Source: Chrysomallon squamiferum
Lineage: Eukaryota > Mollusca > Gastropoda > Neomphalida > Peltospiridae
Assembly: GCA_012295275.1 (NCBI GenBank)
Contig: CM022675.1
Span: forward strand, 11,764,516 to 11,799,515
Length of the DNA stretch: 35,000 nt
Direction: 5' to 3'
How positions within the stretch are numbered: position 1 is the stretch's first letter; the number at the start of each line of letters is the position of its first letter. The position numbers and the translations under genes are program-made. Under the pieces are notes generated by a model that saw only the letters and a list, made by a program, of their open reading frames with translations, was not told where the DNA came from and searched no databases. Positions 12,720-34,094 of this stretch are shown piece after piece.

Positions 12720-15234
12720 TATCAATATATGTTGTTGTTTTTTCTTGTGTGTGTGTTTGTTTGTTTTTTCAATTTGTTTGCTTGTTTATATTTCTGTGTT
12801 TATACTGTTTAATTATTTATTTATCTATTACCCAGAAACAAACAGCAAAGAATCTCAGAAAGGCACTACTCCAGTTTTGCAAAGTGTTCAAGGATTCAGA
12901 TCAAAACTAATAGACACGATGAAGTTAAAGTTGACACCCGTGCGAAATTCTAACCAGGCTAAAAATTCGAACAGGCAAAGAAAGCCAGCTGCTCAGAAGG
13001 ACAAGACTGTGACAAAAAAACTTCCATCGAAGTCGGTGACAAAACCAGAGTTAGTTACCGTGGTTACAAGTGTTAGCTCCCCTACTAGCCCAATAAAGAC
13101 CTCTCCAAGTGCTCATATTCCAAAAACATACGTTCTGTTTATAGGAAATCTTCCGTATGATATCACACGCGACCAGCTAGAGGAACATTTTAGAAAAACA
13201 GGTGAGTTTGATGTCTTATTGAAATTCTATGAATTAAATTTTTATTTTATTTTATTATTTTATTTTTTGGGGGGGGGGGAATCAGAGATCTTTGTTCAAC
13301 AGTAAGAAGAAAGAATTATTGTCAACATGTTTATTGTTAGTAGTATTAAATTTATATTTTTATTATTATTTTTTATTTTGTTATTAATTTGATTAAAGTC
13401 ATTATTATTATTATTTATATTAAAAATATTATTATTATTATTAATATTATTATTACAATCACCATCACCATCAGTATTATTTTCAAAAATTATTAGTATC
13501 AGAACCATTAATATTAAAATGACAATGATTATTATTATTATTATTATTATTAAAATCACAACCATAATGTTATTGTTATTATTATTTTTATTATTAAAAT
13601 AATCATCATTTTTACTGTTCCTAAGATAAAGTATTTATCTGATCAGAAATCAGTTCAGTGTGTATACTTTCGCTACTGTTTGTTTTTATAACCTGTCCTT
13701 TTGTCTGATAATATAAATATATATATCAAAAGCCATGGTACCTTGTTTTTCACATAATCACTGAAAACATTGTCTGAATTACATCTATAATGACAAACTC
13801 TGTACAACAGACGTTTTTCATTTCAGATTTTTCAAGAATCTTTGAGGAGTCTTTAAAGAAGTATTAGTTCATGAATTGTTTTTATTTTTATTTTATTTTT
13901 CCAGGTGCTCGCGGTGTTAAGAGTATCAGGATTCCCAAAGAGAAAGGAACTGACAAAGGGCGGGGTTTTGCTTACATGGAATTTAAAGACAGAATCAGTC
14001 ATGGGGTAAGTTGTTAAACAAAAGATCAGTGAAGCATTTTTTTTTTTTAAATAAACCTTTCAATTCCTAGCCTTGGATCTATTTACAGTCTCATATGACT
14101 TCCCCCCTATTTACCAAAAGGATAAGTCAGAGAATTTGGGTGAAAATGTATTCCATTATTTTTTATCAGTTGTTTTTAAAGATGGGGAGCATTATTATTA
14201 TATTTTTGTTTTGAGTAGGGGGTGGATAGAGTGGCTTGAAAGTACACAGAAGTAAGATCTTAATTCAAGCTGTTGAATTATGCTGATGTTGATGAAGAAA
14301 TGAAAAAAATGGACATTTTAGACTGTTTCAGTGATACTTACCCAGACTGGTTACAGTATGTAGGGAGGGCCTAATGGGAGGACCAGGGATAATGTGTTCT
14401 TGAGAGAGGGAGAAGCTATTGTGGAAAGAACTGTTGTGTAGATGTACAGATTGACAACTGACATATTATATATGTTATACATCTCTTTGTTAGTTTACTT
14501 ACTTACTTACTTACTTATTTTTTATTTACTTATTTATTTATTTATATAATTTTACTTTGCTAATAGAAATTAGCTAAAATTTGACAAATTCTAAGATAAG
14601 TTCTGGTCAGACAGTGAGTTAATCTAGTGTCTGTTGGTTTCAGTTTGGACTAAATAAGTTTTCATGTATACATTAATTCAGACATGCACAGTTTTTTATA
14701 ATTTTTACATTGTTTTAAATCAGATAATATTCAGCCATTAGACGAAGGTCAGTGTAACATTTTATAACACTGACCTCTCTTCAGAATCTTATCTGTCACT
14801 GATGTTAAATAAATAAATATTATCAGTAACAAATACTGAATCTGACCGTTTTTGTTTTTTCCACTCCAGCATTTAGCCAATGGTTTAATTTCAGACGAAA
14901 ATAATTTACATGAGTACATATTTATAATGTTTATTGTGGTTGTATTTTTTTGTTGTTATGCTTTATTGTTAAGGGCCAAAATATAAATAAAACATAAACA
15001 GGAAAGTTGCAGAATTCATTTTTTTCATCGAAGATACGTTTGTAAATTCATTTGTTCATTTATTCATTTATTCTTTTTTAGATTGCCCTTCGACTGCATC
15101 AAACAAAGCTTGGAGGTCGGAGGATAAATGTTGAATTCACCCCCACGGGTGGCAAAAAAAAGAGACAAGAGACGTTGAAAAATCGAAAACAGAAAAAACT
15201 TACTAAAACAAAAAGCTCAAATGGCGATTCCTAA
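11549..15234 (+). CDS. single-RRM nucleolar-type RNA-binding protein (Nop6 / S. pombe C365.04c-like)
   Basis: Four exons, 11549-11663, 12836-13201, 13905-14005 and 15082-15234, join with consistent phases (1, 1, 0) and GT/AG borders into 244 codons plus TAA. Residues 1-135 are Lys/Ser/Thr-rich and probably disordered. A single RRM spans about 136-214, with RNP2 LFIGNL (139-144) and RNP1 KGRGFAYMEF (178-187), followed by the GGRRINVEFT signature and a Lys/Arg-rich tail ending SSNGDS. The short RRM followed by GRRINVE and a basic tail is typical of small nucleolar RRM proteins linked to ribosome biogenesis in yeasts; the role here is inferred from that resemblance. The start is chosen because AAAATGG has A at -3 and G at +4 and follows the acceptor at 11531; an upstream ATG at 11532 is out of frame and stops at once. 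Confidence 0.88.
11682..11926. mobile_element. 245-bp MITE-like element with about 28-bp terminal inverted repeats in RRM intron 1
   Basis: The left end GGGTACCGAATCAATTATCC (11682 onward) and the reverse complement of the right end GGGTACCAGACCAATTATCC (11926 backward) match at 17 of the first 20 positions and at 22 of 28 overall. The interior is not coding, although an open frame runs across it. TA dinucleotides flank or nearly flank both ends. The TIR style and TA context suggest a Tc1/mariner or pogo-type non-autonomous element; that class is inference. Confidence 0.7.
12316..12725. repeat. degenerate GT-rich tract then (TTTA)n in RRM intron 1
   Basis: GAGT/GTGT-type imperfect repeats at about 12310-12475 are followed by GTT/GTA triplets near 12522-12560, then a clean (TTTA)n at about 12668-12720. 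These lie just upstream of exon 12836-13201. Confidence 0.8.
13350..13605. repeat. degenerate ATT-rich tract in RRM intron 2
   Basis: Interrupted TTA/ATT triplets with CACCATCACC and AAAAT islands, less pure than the arrays in the ZP and ODAD4 genes. A run of nine or more G occurs just before, at about 13268-13278. Confidence 0.7.
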
Positions 15235-15781
15235 TTTCACCCATGCAATTTTTGACCTCCGTTTTTTTTGTAAATACGAGAAAGAGTAATTGTGTTTATT
15301 GGTTGGCCGATTTTGTTCGTTTCCTTTGTTAGTTTTACTGAAAACATGGATGTCTTATTTTTGGATACCTGGATGGAAGTACGAGTTGATGTGTAAATGG
15401 TGAATTTGAAAGTTTGTGAAATGAAAGTCAAGATTTTGATATTACAAAAAAATGATGCTTGTAACTGTATAAATGGAAATGTGATCTTATGTATTTATTT
15501 AAACGTATTCCATTTGAAATTCTGTTATTTATGATTTGATTTGTGTCATTTAGGTGCTGAATGTTTGGTTTACTTTTTACTAGTGTTACAGTAATTATTA
15601 ATTATTATTATTATTATTTCTGTTCTTCTACAACCATCTTCATTTAATTCTCAGATGTGAAACTTTAAAAATTTTTGTTTTAATTTTTAATTATTTATTT
15701 ATTTTTTATTTTATTTTATCTTATTTTATTTATTTATTTATTTATTTTTTATTTTATTTTTTATTACTACATAAAAACAAA

Positions 15782-15787
15782 AATAAA
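15782..15787 (+). terminator. candidate polyadenylation signal AATAAA of the RRM gene
   Basis: AATAAA about 550 nt after the TAA at 15232-15234, just after TTTA-rich sequence. It is the first clear canonical hexamer I found in the 3' flank; the 3' UTR length is therefore only an estimate. Confidence 0.4.
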
Positions 15788-16989
15788 TGCTTGTAAACTT
15801 ACATAAGGCTTCGGTAATCTGCTAGTAGAATTTTAAAATATTTAAAGTCATAGTGTGAAGATAAAACTGAAAGTGTGTTACAGGCAGTTTCTACTTTTAG
15901 CCTGAAAATCAGAGAGAAATTTCAGAAATAATAATTATAATAATAATAAAATGATTGTAATACTATTAATTAATATGTTCGATATTATCAATGAACTTAA
16001 AATTAATTTGTGCAAATTTGTGTAACATTTGAAGATAACGAGATAGTGATAGTGCATTCTGTAGCTTTTTCCTACTCACTGGTTGGCAGAATCTGATTGT
16101 GTGCAAGTCTTGTTTCTTTACATTAAAAGAAATGTTTAAGACTAGTATAAATATAACATTTAATGAAAACTTGTTATTATTTATTTCATTTTTTTTGTAA
16201 ATGTGTCTTATTAAAGGTTGACTGAATGCTTAATGGGAGATATTTAAATACTGGCAGCGAAATACAAATTCTGGAATTTGTCGAAGACACTGCTAGTCAC
16301 GTTAATATAATGCTTTTTGCTTTAATAACCTTATTTATTTATTTATTTATTTATATGTCTAATATGGCTTTTATTTAGTTTATAAAAGAGCTTTATTTAT
16401 TTCTTTTATTTTTTGTATTGATTAGAGAACTGATTTGACAAAAAAAAAAAAAAAAAAACAATTAAATTAGGCTGAAGACATCATGTTTTATTTTGTTACT
16501 AAACTTTTGTTTTTTATTTGTATTTGAGAGTAACTGTTTCTAAATAGTATTATTTCACTAGGATGTTTATTTACAAATTGTTTTTCTATTTAATTATTAT
16601 TATTTTTTTTTTTTCTCCTAGATATTAGTTATTAAGATAAATATAAATCTGGAGAGCAGATAAAATAAAAAATTATTATCAAAGTGTACCTCAGTCCTAC
16701 TACAAATTGATATACTATGTTGATTTCCAAATGGTTGTTTTGTAACTGGTCACCAGACTTTGCTAAAAAAATAAAGTAACAAATCTGAAATGATGCTTGC
16801 CAACTGCTGGTTTTATTATTATTATACATTTTTTTCAATTTTATTTATTTATTTATATTTTTATTATTTTTTTTTTTAATATTTAATATAAATACTAATT
16901 TAGAAAAAATTAAATTCAGTTAATAATAATAAGAATAAGAATAATAAATTCCATCAATTTGAGAGACTTGTAAATCATTAAAAAATATA

Positions 16990-17021
<32 letters not shown>

Positions 17022-17439
17022 CATATATGGTATTATGGTCAATCTGTTAGGAATTTTTTTCATTTCAATGGTACAAAATGAAGAGTACATAATATAAAAA
17101 GACCAGCTCCTTCTTTCTTTATATTTTGATTACAAACAAACAAACTAATGAATATCGCCAACAAAAAAGCATGAAAGTGGGCAAAATATATTTATCACTA
17201 TTCCTTTCCACGACAAGCATGCTTTAACAATGTTAGATGCTGAATCTGAATTTAATCTATTTGCAGATTAACTATGCCATATCATAATTGTTTTTAATAA
17301 TTGTAACACTGAAGGATTTAATTTAAAATGTTTAATAGTTACTTAATAACAAACAAAAAAAAAAAAAAAAAAATTAAATAAATAAATAAATGATAAATAA
17401 AAAGAATAAATAAATAAAAAATGGAAGATGATGGACTGT

Positions 17440-17530
17440 GTGGGTGCAGTTCATTTGTCCACATGGCTTAGTGGATTACTAGTTTTCCACTGTTCCGGAA
17501 AATTTCAAGATCTCATTTCAGACTTTGATG
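17440..17530 (+). mobile_element. possible degenerate tRNA-derived SINE head
   Basis: TGGCTTAGTGG at 17464-17474 matches the RNA polymerase III A box. About 37 nt downstream AATTTCAAGATCT is a poor B-box-like sequence. No clear poly(A) tail or target duplication is seen. It may be chance in AT-rich sequence. Confidence 0.3.
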
Positions 17531-18649
17531 TTTACTTAGACTGGATGACCCAAATAGAAAATAAAAAAAACAAAGAAACAAAACGAAATTTGCATGAGTG
17601 CAGAATACATTTAAACTACTATGTGTGTCAGTATATGTGTATGTGTGTGTGTGTATATAATTATCAGAGGTACACTTTAAACAAATTGTTTATATTTTGT
17701 GATTTATTATATTTGACTAGTCCTTTTTGATCTCTGAATATTATCATATATATTACTTAAGTGATGGAAATGGGCAAAGGGAACTCTATGTGTCATACAT
17801 TTGTAGGCATTAAACATGCTTTTTTCTCTCTCTCTTTATAGATATATATATATATATTCTGGGCTTATTTCATACTGAAATTAACTGGTAAACAAAAGTT
17901 TTTGAAACTTGAATAATGTTTAATATTTTATAAACATACCTGCTGCAACCAACATTTTGCTTTGATTGCGAATAAATTCCAACAAATGTTTATTTTAATA
18001 CAGTACAAAATCTCTTAGAAATTGACAAGTCAGTTTATTTATGTGTGTATATATATGTGTGTGTGTGTGTGTATACCTTAAAATAGGTACAGTATATACC
18101 AAACCCTGTTTCCACCACTGGTAATTAATTCTAATTCTGGATAGAATGTGATGGGTTTAATAAAGTTAAAAATGTTCAGTCTCGAGTCTAAAAATGTTTC
18201 CATTGTGATAGAAGCTTGGTTGAAATATTCAACTGTTGATTAACTGTTGAAATGTACGAATAATGGTTGGTTGAAATATATAGTGGATAATTAGTTTATA
18301 TATATATATATATATATATTAAACAAATATTTTCTGCTCTTATTTTAATTTTCTTGTTCTGCTATCAGTTATTTTAACAGGAAAATCTGAGTTGACCAAT
18401 AAAACCCAACTAAATAATGTCTGTTAAAAATTGTTTTGGTTTGATTCCCATGTCTAATCAGATTTGAGAAATTGTTTAGTTTCAGATTATTACACAAAGA
18501 TCAAGTGTGTCTGAATTTTCTTCAGTGACATGAAGACCTTGTTTGTTTTGAAGAGGCAAAAATATAATTCACAAAATTAGTTCAGTTATGCTCTGTTCTT
18601 AGTTCAGTTTATCATGGAAATTTTTTATTTTTTTATTTTTAAATTATGT

Positions 18650-18749
<100 letters not shown>

Positions 18750-19624
18750 AAAACATTGCTGTTACAGAAGAAAGTTTGATAAATGGTTTGATTTAACAAA
18801 ACTAATAATTTTGTTAAATGGTTTTGGTTTCATGAAAAACTAATAATGGCCTAACAATAATGTAGGAAATAATTTAGATTAAATTAAATTTTCATTTTTG
18901 ATTTGATTTATTTATTTATTAGTATTTTATATGTGTGTGAGTGTATTATTATTAGTAGTAGTAGTAGTACTAGTAGTAGTTGTACAGCTAGTGTCATATT
19001 TATAATACTTCTTCATAAAAATAATGAATTTTCCCTACCAAAACCTTGGTTTTAAAATTAAACATTTGTGTTTCATGAATGTTGCTAAATTATTATTTTT
19101 TTAAATGTTGACATTTTTTATCAATTAAATCATTTAGCCATTTTTCATGAATATAAACAAAACTGCTAAATCCAAAAAGGCTACTTTTGCTATTATTTGT
19201 TTTTTTCTGTCTTAAATTAGAATGGATAAAAAAGTCACAAAAGACTGAGCAATGCAAATAGCACAAACTCATTTTGGTCTTCTTGGATAAACTTATAAAT
19301 AAAATTATTAATTTGTAAATATTTGCATAACTGATATGAAATCAGTGAATTGTCAGGGAATTTTGTAAATTTATTAAAACTGTAATTTTTGATATGTATA
19401 TTTTATTGCTTATTAAAAATTATGTTGTGTGTTTTGGTTAACACAAAAAAAGTTCACAGCAGTTTCATTATCAACACGTTTCTTGCATCTAGTTTGAAAT
19501 ATATTTTGTAAGAAACTGGAACAAATTTTGGCAACTTTTATATTGGAAAGAATTATAGAAATAATACTCCTGATTTTATGTAAAGTATGTAAACTTTGCT
19601 AAATTTATTTAATAGCAAAATAAA

Positions 19625-19850
19625 AATAACTCTCTCTCTCCCCCCTCTCCTCTCTCTGTGTCTTTCAGTCTGTCTGTTTCTCTCCCCTGCATGTGTGCAT
19701 TTGTAAATTATTAAATAACCAGTTGTAAATAACCCTCTCCCCCTCTCTCTGTGTCTTCCAGTCAGTGTCTCTCTTCTCCCACACTCTCACACACACACTC
19801 TCTCTCGTGTGTGCATATTTTAAATTAATATTAAATAACCAGTCGTATTT
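19625..19850. repeat. tandem duplication of a roughly 110-bp pyrimidine-rich unit
   Basis: Two same-orientation copies, each running from AATAAC/AACC-CTCTC through CTCTGTGTCTT(T/C)CAGTC to GTGTGCAT, then AATTA and TTAAATAACCAGT(T/C)GTA. Copy 1 is about 19625-19725 and copy 2 about 19727-19845. The CT/CA internal tract has diverged. Confidence 0.8.
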
Positions 19851-20240
19851 AATTCATTTCCATATATATATTTTTATTTCTCAGTGACAAGATGTAACAC
19901 TGTGATACTTTATAATTAGCAAAGGTTGGTTATCAGTAACAAATGATTACATTCACTTATTAGGATTATTGCTTCTGCGCTTTAGTTTGGAAAATAAATA
20001 AATAAATTAAACAAAACTGTAATACAAAATAATAAATTTTAAAAAGTGTAAAAAAAAAATAATCTCAGGCTATATTATAGCAAAATATTTTCGTACAAGT
20101 AATAACAAGATTTTTTTTTTTTTATGTACAATTTATCCATATAAATCAGTTTTGTTATTTTGATATTTAAATACTTTCTTCTCAGTTATCCATTCTGTCT
20201 GATCTGTCTTCATATTTTCTATCACATATAAAATAAATTA

Positions 20241-20246
20241 TTTATT
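20241..20246 (-). terminator. candidate polyadenylation signal AATAAA of ODAD4
   Basis: TTTATT on the + strand gives AATAAA on the - strand, about 80 nt past the predicted stop at 20327-20325. Position suits a short 3' UTR, but AT-rich context lowers specificity. Confidence 0.4.
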
Positions 20247-20324
20247 TTGGTGTTATAAAATTTGTCAGTTTTCATGAAGAGCTTGTCAGACAGCTAAAGT
20301 TCCTTTACAAATCCGGTTTTACTT

Positions 20325-28791
<8,467 letters not shown>

Positions 28792-28932
28792 TTTGTCGTA
28801 TTTTTATTATTATTATTATTATTTTTAAATATTTTAACTTTTCGGGGTAACTAAAACAGACCTGAACCTCACCTCGGCTATACCTTACACTACTACTACT
28901 GTCAATTTCAACCAGCTCCGCTTACCGCCTCC

Positions 28933-28945
28933 GTTGCTAGGAGAC
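28933..28945. promoter_or_regulatory. RFX X-box upstream of ODAD4
   Basis: GTTGCTAGGAGAC, reading GTCTCCTAGCAAC on the gene strand, fits the X-box consensus RYYNYY N(1-3) RRNRAC at every constrained position, with a single spacer base, on either strand. It lies 142 nt upstream of the ATG at 28791 inside a locally GC-richer patch. RFX factors are established activators of ciliary genes in animals, and ODAD4 is a motile-cilium gene, so position and target agree. Binding is inferred. Confidence 0.72.
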
Positions 28946-29463
28946 GAGATAATCCTGGCAGATCTGAAGCTAACCGTGTGAAAGCTGCAGTGCGCGAGTA
29001 ATGAACAAAAAAACAAAAACTCGCGCACGAAAATTTCGGATTAAGAATTACTTCATGAAAATATATCGCGGCATATACGATCAATTTATTAGAGAATATA
29101 TTTAACCTTTTTTACAGCGTCTTTTTCTCCTACTGTTAAAAAAAAAAAATAAAAAATAAAATAAAAAAAACTTTCTCGAATTAGTTATTTATATTCACTG
29201 CTGACATTTTGTTTCATAGACTGGTTATTCATTTCACGCTCCGCTGACGTCGTCTGCTGGTTACGTTGTGTAGTAATCGACCGGACCCGAGTCGACTTGT
29301 TGATTGGTAGCAACACGAGGACTAACTAGGACCACTTGTGATCCACACAAAAAAGGGATTAGCTGAATAGCAGACGGATTAGGTAATAGTAAGAACGTAA
29401 TTACATTCCGTGTGTGGTGTTATCGCTAGCAGGTTTTTATCAAATTTCAAATGATTTAGAAGT

Positions 29464-29660
29464 CATCAACAACAACACCGACAACAACAGCATCATCATC
29501 ATCATCATCAACAGCGACAACAACATCATCAACAACTACAGTAATAATAATAATAATAATAATCATAATCATAATCATCATCACAAGAACAACAATAGAG
29601 TAATAATGACGATAGCAACAATGATGATGACGGTGATGATGATGATGATGATGATGATAT
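29464..29660. repeat. CAA/CAT/AAT/GAT mosaic triplets
   Basis: Short alternating blocks of AAC, ATC, AAT and GAT triplets over about 200 nt upstream of ODAD4. Confidence 0.88.
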
Positions 29661-30192
29661 CTTGCTTTTTTCCCCAGTAACTAATCTACGTTATTAATTT
29701 TTTTTAAATAGTAGATTGAGGAAAATGTACTGGAAGTTCAACTAACTACGTCTGTGTTAATACAAAAAAAAAAAAAAAAAAAAAAAAATCGTTGTCTGTA
29801 CCTTGTTAAAAATAAGCAAATAAACAAAAAAAAAAAACGATCAAAAATAACTCCGACCCTTCCCCACTCCCCCAAGAAAAAAGAAAGAAAGAAAAAACAA
29901 CAAAATAAAATATCTTAATAGGTTTTATTTGCTAAATGCATTAGACATATATTTAAAAAAATAATAATCATCATTAAAATAATCTCTCTCTCTCTCTCAC
30001 ACTGTCTGTCTGTCTGTCTTCAGAAACTGATTTTCGAATTTAAATTAATCATGTATTTAACTCTTCAGTGTAAAACCCTGAACATACATACGTACATAAT
30101 TTCACAAAAGAGAAATGTACACGTCATCAATACAGTATACTTTATATCACCTTGTATATTTAATTACTGTGCCCTAATCATTTGAACTGAAG

Positions 30193-30361
<169 letters not shown>

Positions 30362-30840
30362 GCACACATACACATATAATTAGTCAATATATTTACGACA
30401 GTCTCAAAGATATGCGTGTAAATTATGTTAGGCATTCATTTTCTAGGCTTATGTACGGTTATGGCTGTTTCTTATTATAGTTAGCGCCACCTTTAGCCAA
30501 ACAGTAAAAATTCGCATATAAAAAGATACAAAACAAAATTAACTACATCACTTGCCAGAAATATAATAAGCACTTTTTAAACATTCATTAGATTGACATA
30601 TATCAATTGTTTCTAGTGGTCAGCAATTTTTTCTCACTGTTTCTTACATCGGAATTCAAAACGTTGGAATTCAAAAAGTTAATGTTTAAAATAAAATAAA
30701 ATAAAATAAAATAAAATAAACAAAAATAAAACCGTTTCCCGTGTATAACGGAATTCCGAAGATCCAGTGTTTACAAACATTCAGAATAAAATAACAATTA
30801 TGCCTGAGGTTTCGTCTGAATAAATTGGAGTAGTTTCAAT

Positions 30841-30920
30841 ACGTCGTTTCCACTCGCAAGATTTGAACCAGTAATCATCGGCTAGCTAACTTCAGAACCA
30901 TAATCTCCATAAAGCGAGGC
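30841..30920 (-). mobile_element. tRNA-derived SINE-like fragment
   Basis: On the - strand the segment reads a tRNA-like body with a good polymerase III B box, GGTTCAAATCT (30869-30859), and a weaker A-box region (CTTTATGGAGAT) about 40 nt upstream. It lacks the intact stems of a functional tRNA, so a SINE head or tRNA pseudogene is more likely. Confidence 0.45.
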
Positions 30921-31066
30921 GGCATGGGAACTATTAAGCTTATAATAGCACTTTACAGCAAACAGCACGGAAAACAATAAGTGAAATAAACTTGTTATTT
31001 ACTACGTCAAGGACTGTTTTCTTCTTCTTCATTTTTCTCTTGAATACGGGCTCATATTTTGACCCG

Positions 31067-31072
31067 TTTATT
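31067..31072 (-). terminator. candidate polyadenylation signal AATAAA of the contactin-like gene
   Basis: TTTATT on the + strand, 91 nt past the stop at 31165-31163. The surroundings are less AT-rich than elsewhere, which adds some weight. Confidence 0.45.
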
Positions 31073-31162
31073 GTTAAAGATTTATTCGTACGAAGCCGGC
31101 GTCTGCTAAGTCAGAGGTCGCCAGAGGTTAATCGTGCACAGTCCCGCCATCTGGTGACAATT

Positions 31163-31288
31163 TCAAAGCAAAGCGAAATGACAGATAACTCCAAGAAAGA
31201 AGCAAGTTGCGGAAAAAGAGAGTTCACTCCCTTTGGCTAATATCACTGTTGACGAGGGATCGTAACGAATCTGTCCCTCTGAAAGCGA

Positions 31289-31334
<46 letters not shown>

Positions 31335-31476
31335 GTAATAATAATATGAATAATATGAATAATAGTAACAATAACACCACAACACCACCACCACAATAAC
31401 AACAATAACGATAATAATAACAATATTATCATTATCATCATCATCATCATCATCATTATTATTATTATTGTTTTTA

Positions 31477-31519
<43 letters not shown>

Positions 31520-31695
31520 CATTGTTTTACTGTGAAAAAATACACAAGTATTTATTTATAACAGTTAAGTAAGTACGTGAGTGAGTGAGTGAGTAAATAT
31601 TTAAGTGAATGAAAATAAACACGTAAGAACACAAGACAATAAGTAAGCATATATAAGAGTAGGAGTAAGTAAGTAATAGAAAATAAATAATTATG

Positions 31696-31758
<63 letters not shown>

Positions 31759-32186
31759 GTAAGTAAGCAAGCAAGCAAGCAAGTAAGTAAAAAGATACCA
31801 GGAGAGCTAACTATAAGTGTATTTTATATTATATACTCAGGCACAAGAACATTAAACTATGTGACAATGAATGTGTATTTAATTATTAATCAATGAAAGC
31901 AGACAGCTACCTAACGTGAAGAATACAGTGGGACTTTTCTTCCCGTCGCCTCCATTTGACACGCCGAGCACGCGCAGGTTATAAACGAAGTCTTTTTCAA
32001 TTCCTGTGATGACTCCAAACGTCTCCTTTTCCTTGGTGGAAACATCTTTAGCCGTCAGAATGTTTTCGTGACTTTTCCAGTAGCGTATCTGAAACGTCAG
32101 AATTATTTTATTTTGTTTAGTTTTGTTTTGTTTTAATTAATTAATTAATTTGTTTGTTTGTTTAACTACTGCTAATACTACTACTG

Positions 32187-32225
<39 letters not shown>

Positions 32226-32923
32226 ATACTAATACTACGACGACGACGACAAACAACAACAACTACTACTACTATTATAACAATTACCACTACCACCATT
32301 ATTATTATTTATTCACTAATTTATTAACATTACTATTATTGCTGTTGTTGTTATTTATTTATTTATTTCCTTTTTCTTTTTTTTTTTTTTTTTTTTTAAT
32401 GAAACTTCTAAATGCTTAGGGCTATTATTATTATTTTTACTTTTGTTACTATTATTATTAATTATTAATTTTTATTTATTTATTTTATTATTATTTATTT
32501 ATTTATTCCATTTTATGGGGAGGCAAAATTTACACTTATCCTCATCCTTATCATCATCATCATTATCATCATCATCACGCAGTCGTATTTTCCACTTATA
32601 ACGTAATAAATCCACTTACTTTGTATCCCTTGAGGGGTTCCTCTGTGTTAGACGTACTAATTCCTCGCCACGACACGATCACACTGTCAGGCCCGTGGGA
32701 GTGGACCTCGACGTACTCAGGGTAGAGCAGAGGTGCTGAAATACACAAGAAATAAAGATTCTCTTACGAAATTTACATGTAAATAACAGAATTCCGAAGA
32801 GTTCCGAAAAGTTCCGAAGAGTAACGATTTGTTTCGAAAAGTTCCGAAAGATTCCGAAACCTGTCGAGCGTAAATTATTTGATATAAAATTATTAATACT
32901 ATTTCTGACTGATATTATTATTA

Positions 32924-32980
<57 letters not shown>

Positions 32981-34056
32981 TTTCATTATTCAAGCTGTTA
33001 TTTTATCTTGTTGATAACTAAGCGAGAGCGTAGGCGGTATGAATTTTACACCAATAAACTGATTCCTGCTATTTCGTACCGCTGTCTAACAACATTTTTT
33101 TTTTTTTATTATTATTTTATTTTCTATTTAGCATAATAATGTTGAAATACAGTAGACCACGTTGAATATATCAGACTGGATTTATTTGTGTCAGTATGTT
33201 CTGTTTGTATTTCTAACTATACAGTTTATTTCGAGTCATCAAATAACTAACTACAAACACGAGCGGCACGGTCTAAGGGAGAAAACTCTATTTAATTAGC
33301 GCAGCACGGCAGCGAGATGTTCGTTGTATTCCTTAATAATTTATTAATTATTAATTAATTTATTTATTGATTTATTGATTTTTATTTATTGATTTATTTG
33401 TTTGTTTTGAACAAGAAAATAAAATTATGTCAAAAAAAAACAAATAACCCTTTATCAGTCTTCGGTATATATGCGTCTCATTGTATTTATTTATTTATTT
33501 ATTTATTTATTTATTATTAATATTATTATTATTATTACTACTACTACTATTACTATTACTACTACTGCTACTACTACTACTATTATATATATATATATAT
33601 AATCTTCTTTTTTTTTTTTTTGTTTTTCGAAATATTAAACTTTCGTTTATTTCCGGAACTCACGGTATGCGAACGTGCTGACTCGCGCCTCTTCGCCTCT
33701 CGGTCCATACCCGGCCGTATTGAACACCTGCACGTTCACCCAGTAGTCTGAGTCCGGCAACAAGCCGATAATATTTCCACTGTCCATCTGTCCGTAATGC
33801 GAAATCGAGTCCATGTAAATTTCATCGTCAGTTTCAAGATAAAAGTTAATCTGAAATAATAATAATAATAATAATAATGATGATGATGATGATAATAATA
33901 ATGATAACAATAATAATAATAATGATGATGATAACAATAATAATGATAATAAAATAATAATAATAATAAAAATAATAATAATAATAATGATGATAATAAT
34001 AATAATGATAACAATAATAATAATAATAATGATGATAACAATAATAATGATAATAA

Positions 34057-34094
<38 letters not shown>

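Noticed and set aside
14340-14470. GC-richer, purine-rich stretch in RRM intron 3, checked as a possible exon or transposon relic
   Set aside because: Interrupted by stops in all useful frames and not needed for phase continuity.
17428-17730. 100-codon + strand frame
   Set aside because: No domain, no splice support, AT-rich tail; the segment looks more like a tRNA-derived SINE remnant.
29294-29312. Second possible X-box around TAGCAAC
   Set aside because: Only one half site fits; the partner half fails the RYYNYY pattern with any 1-3 nt spacer.
30859-30869. Functional tRNA gene on the - strand
   Set aside because: The B box is good but acceptor, D and anticodon stems do not pair convincingly.
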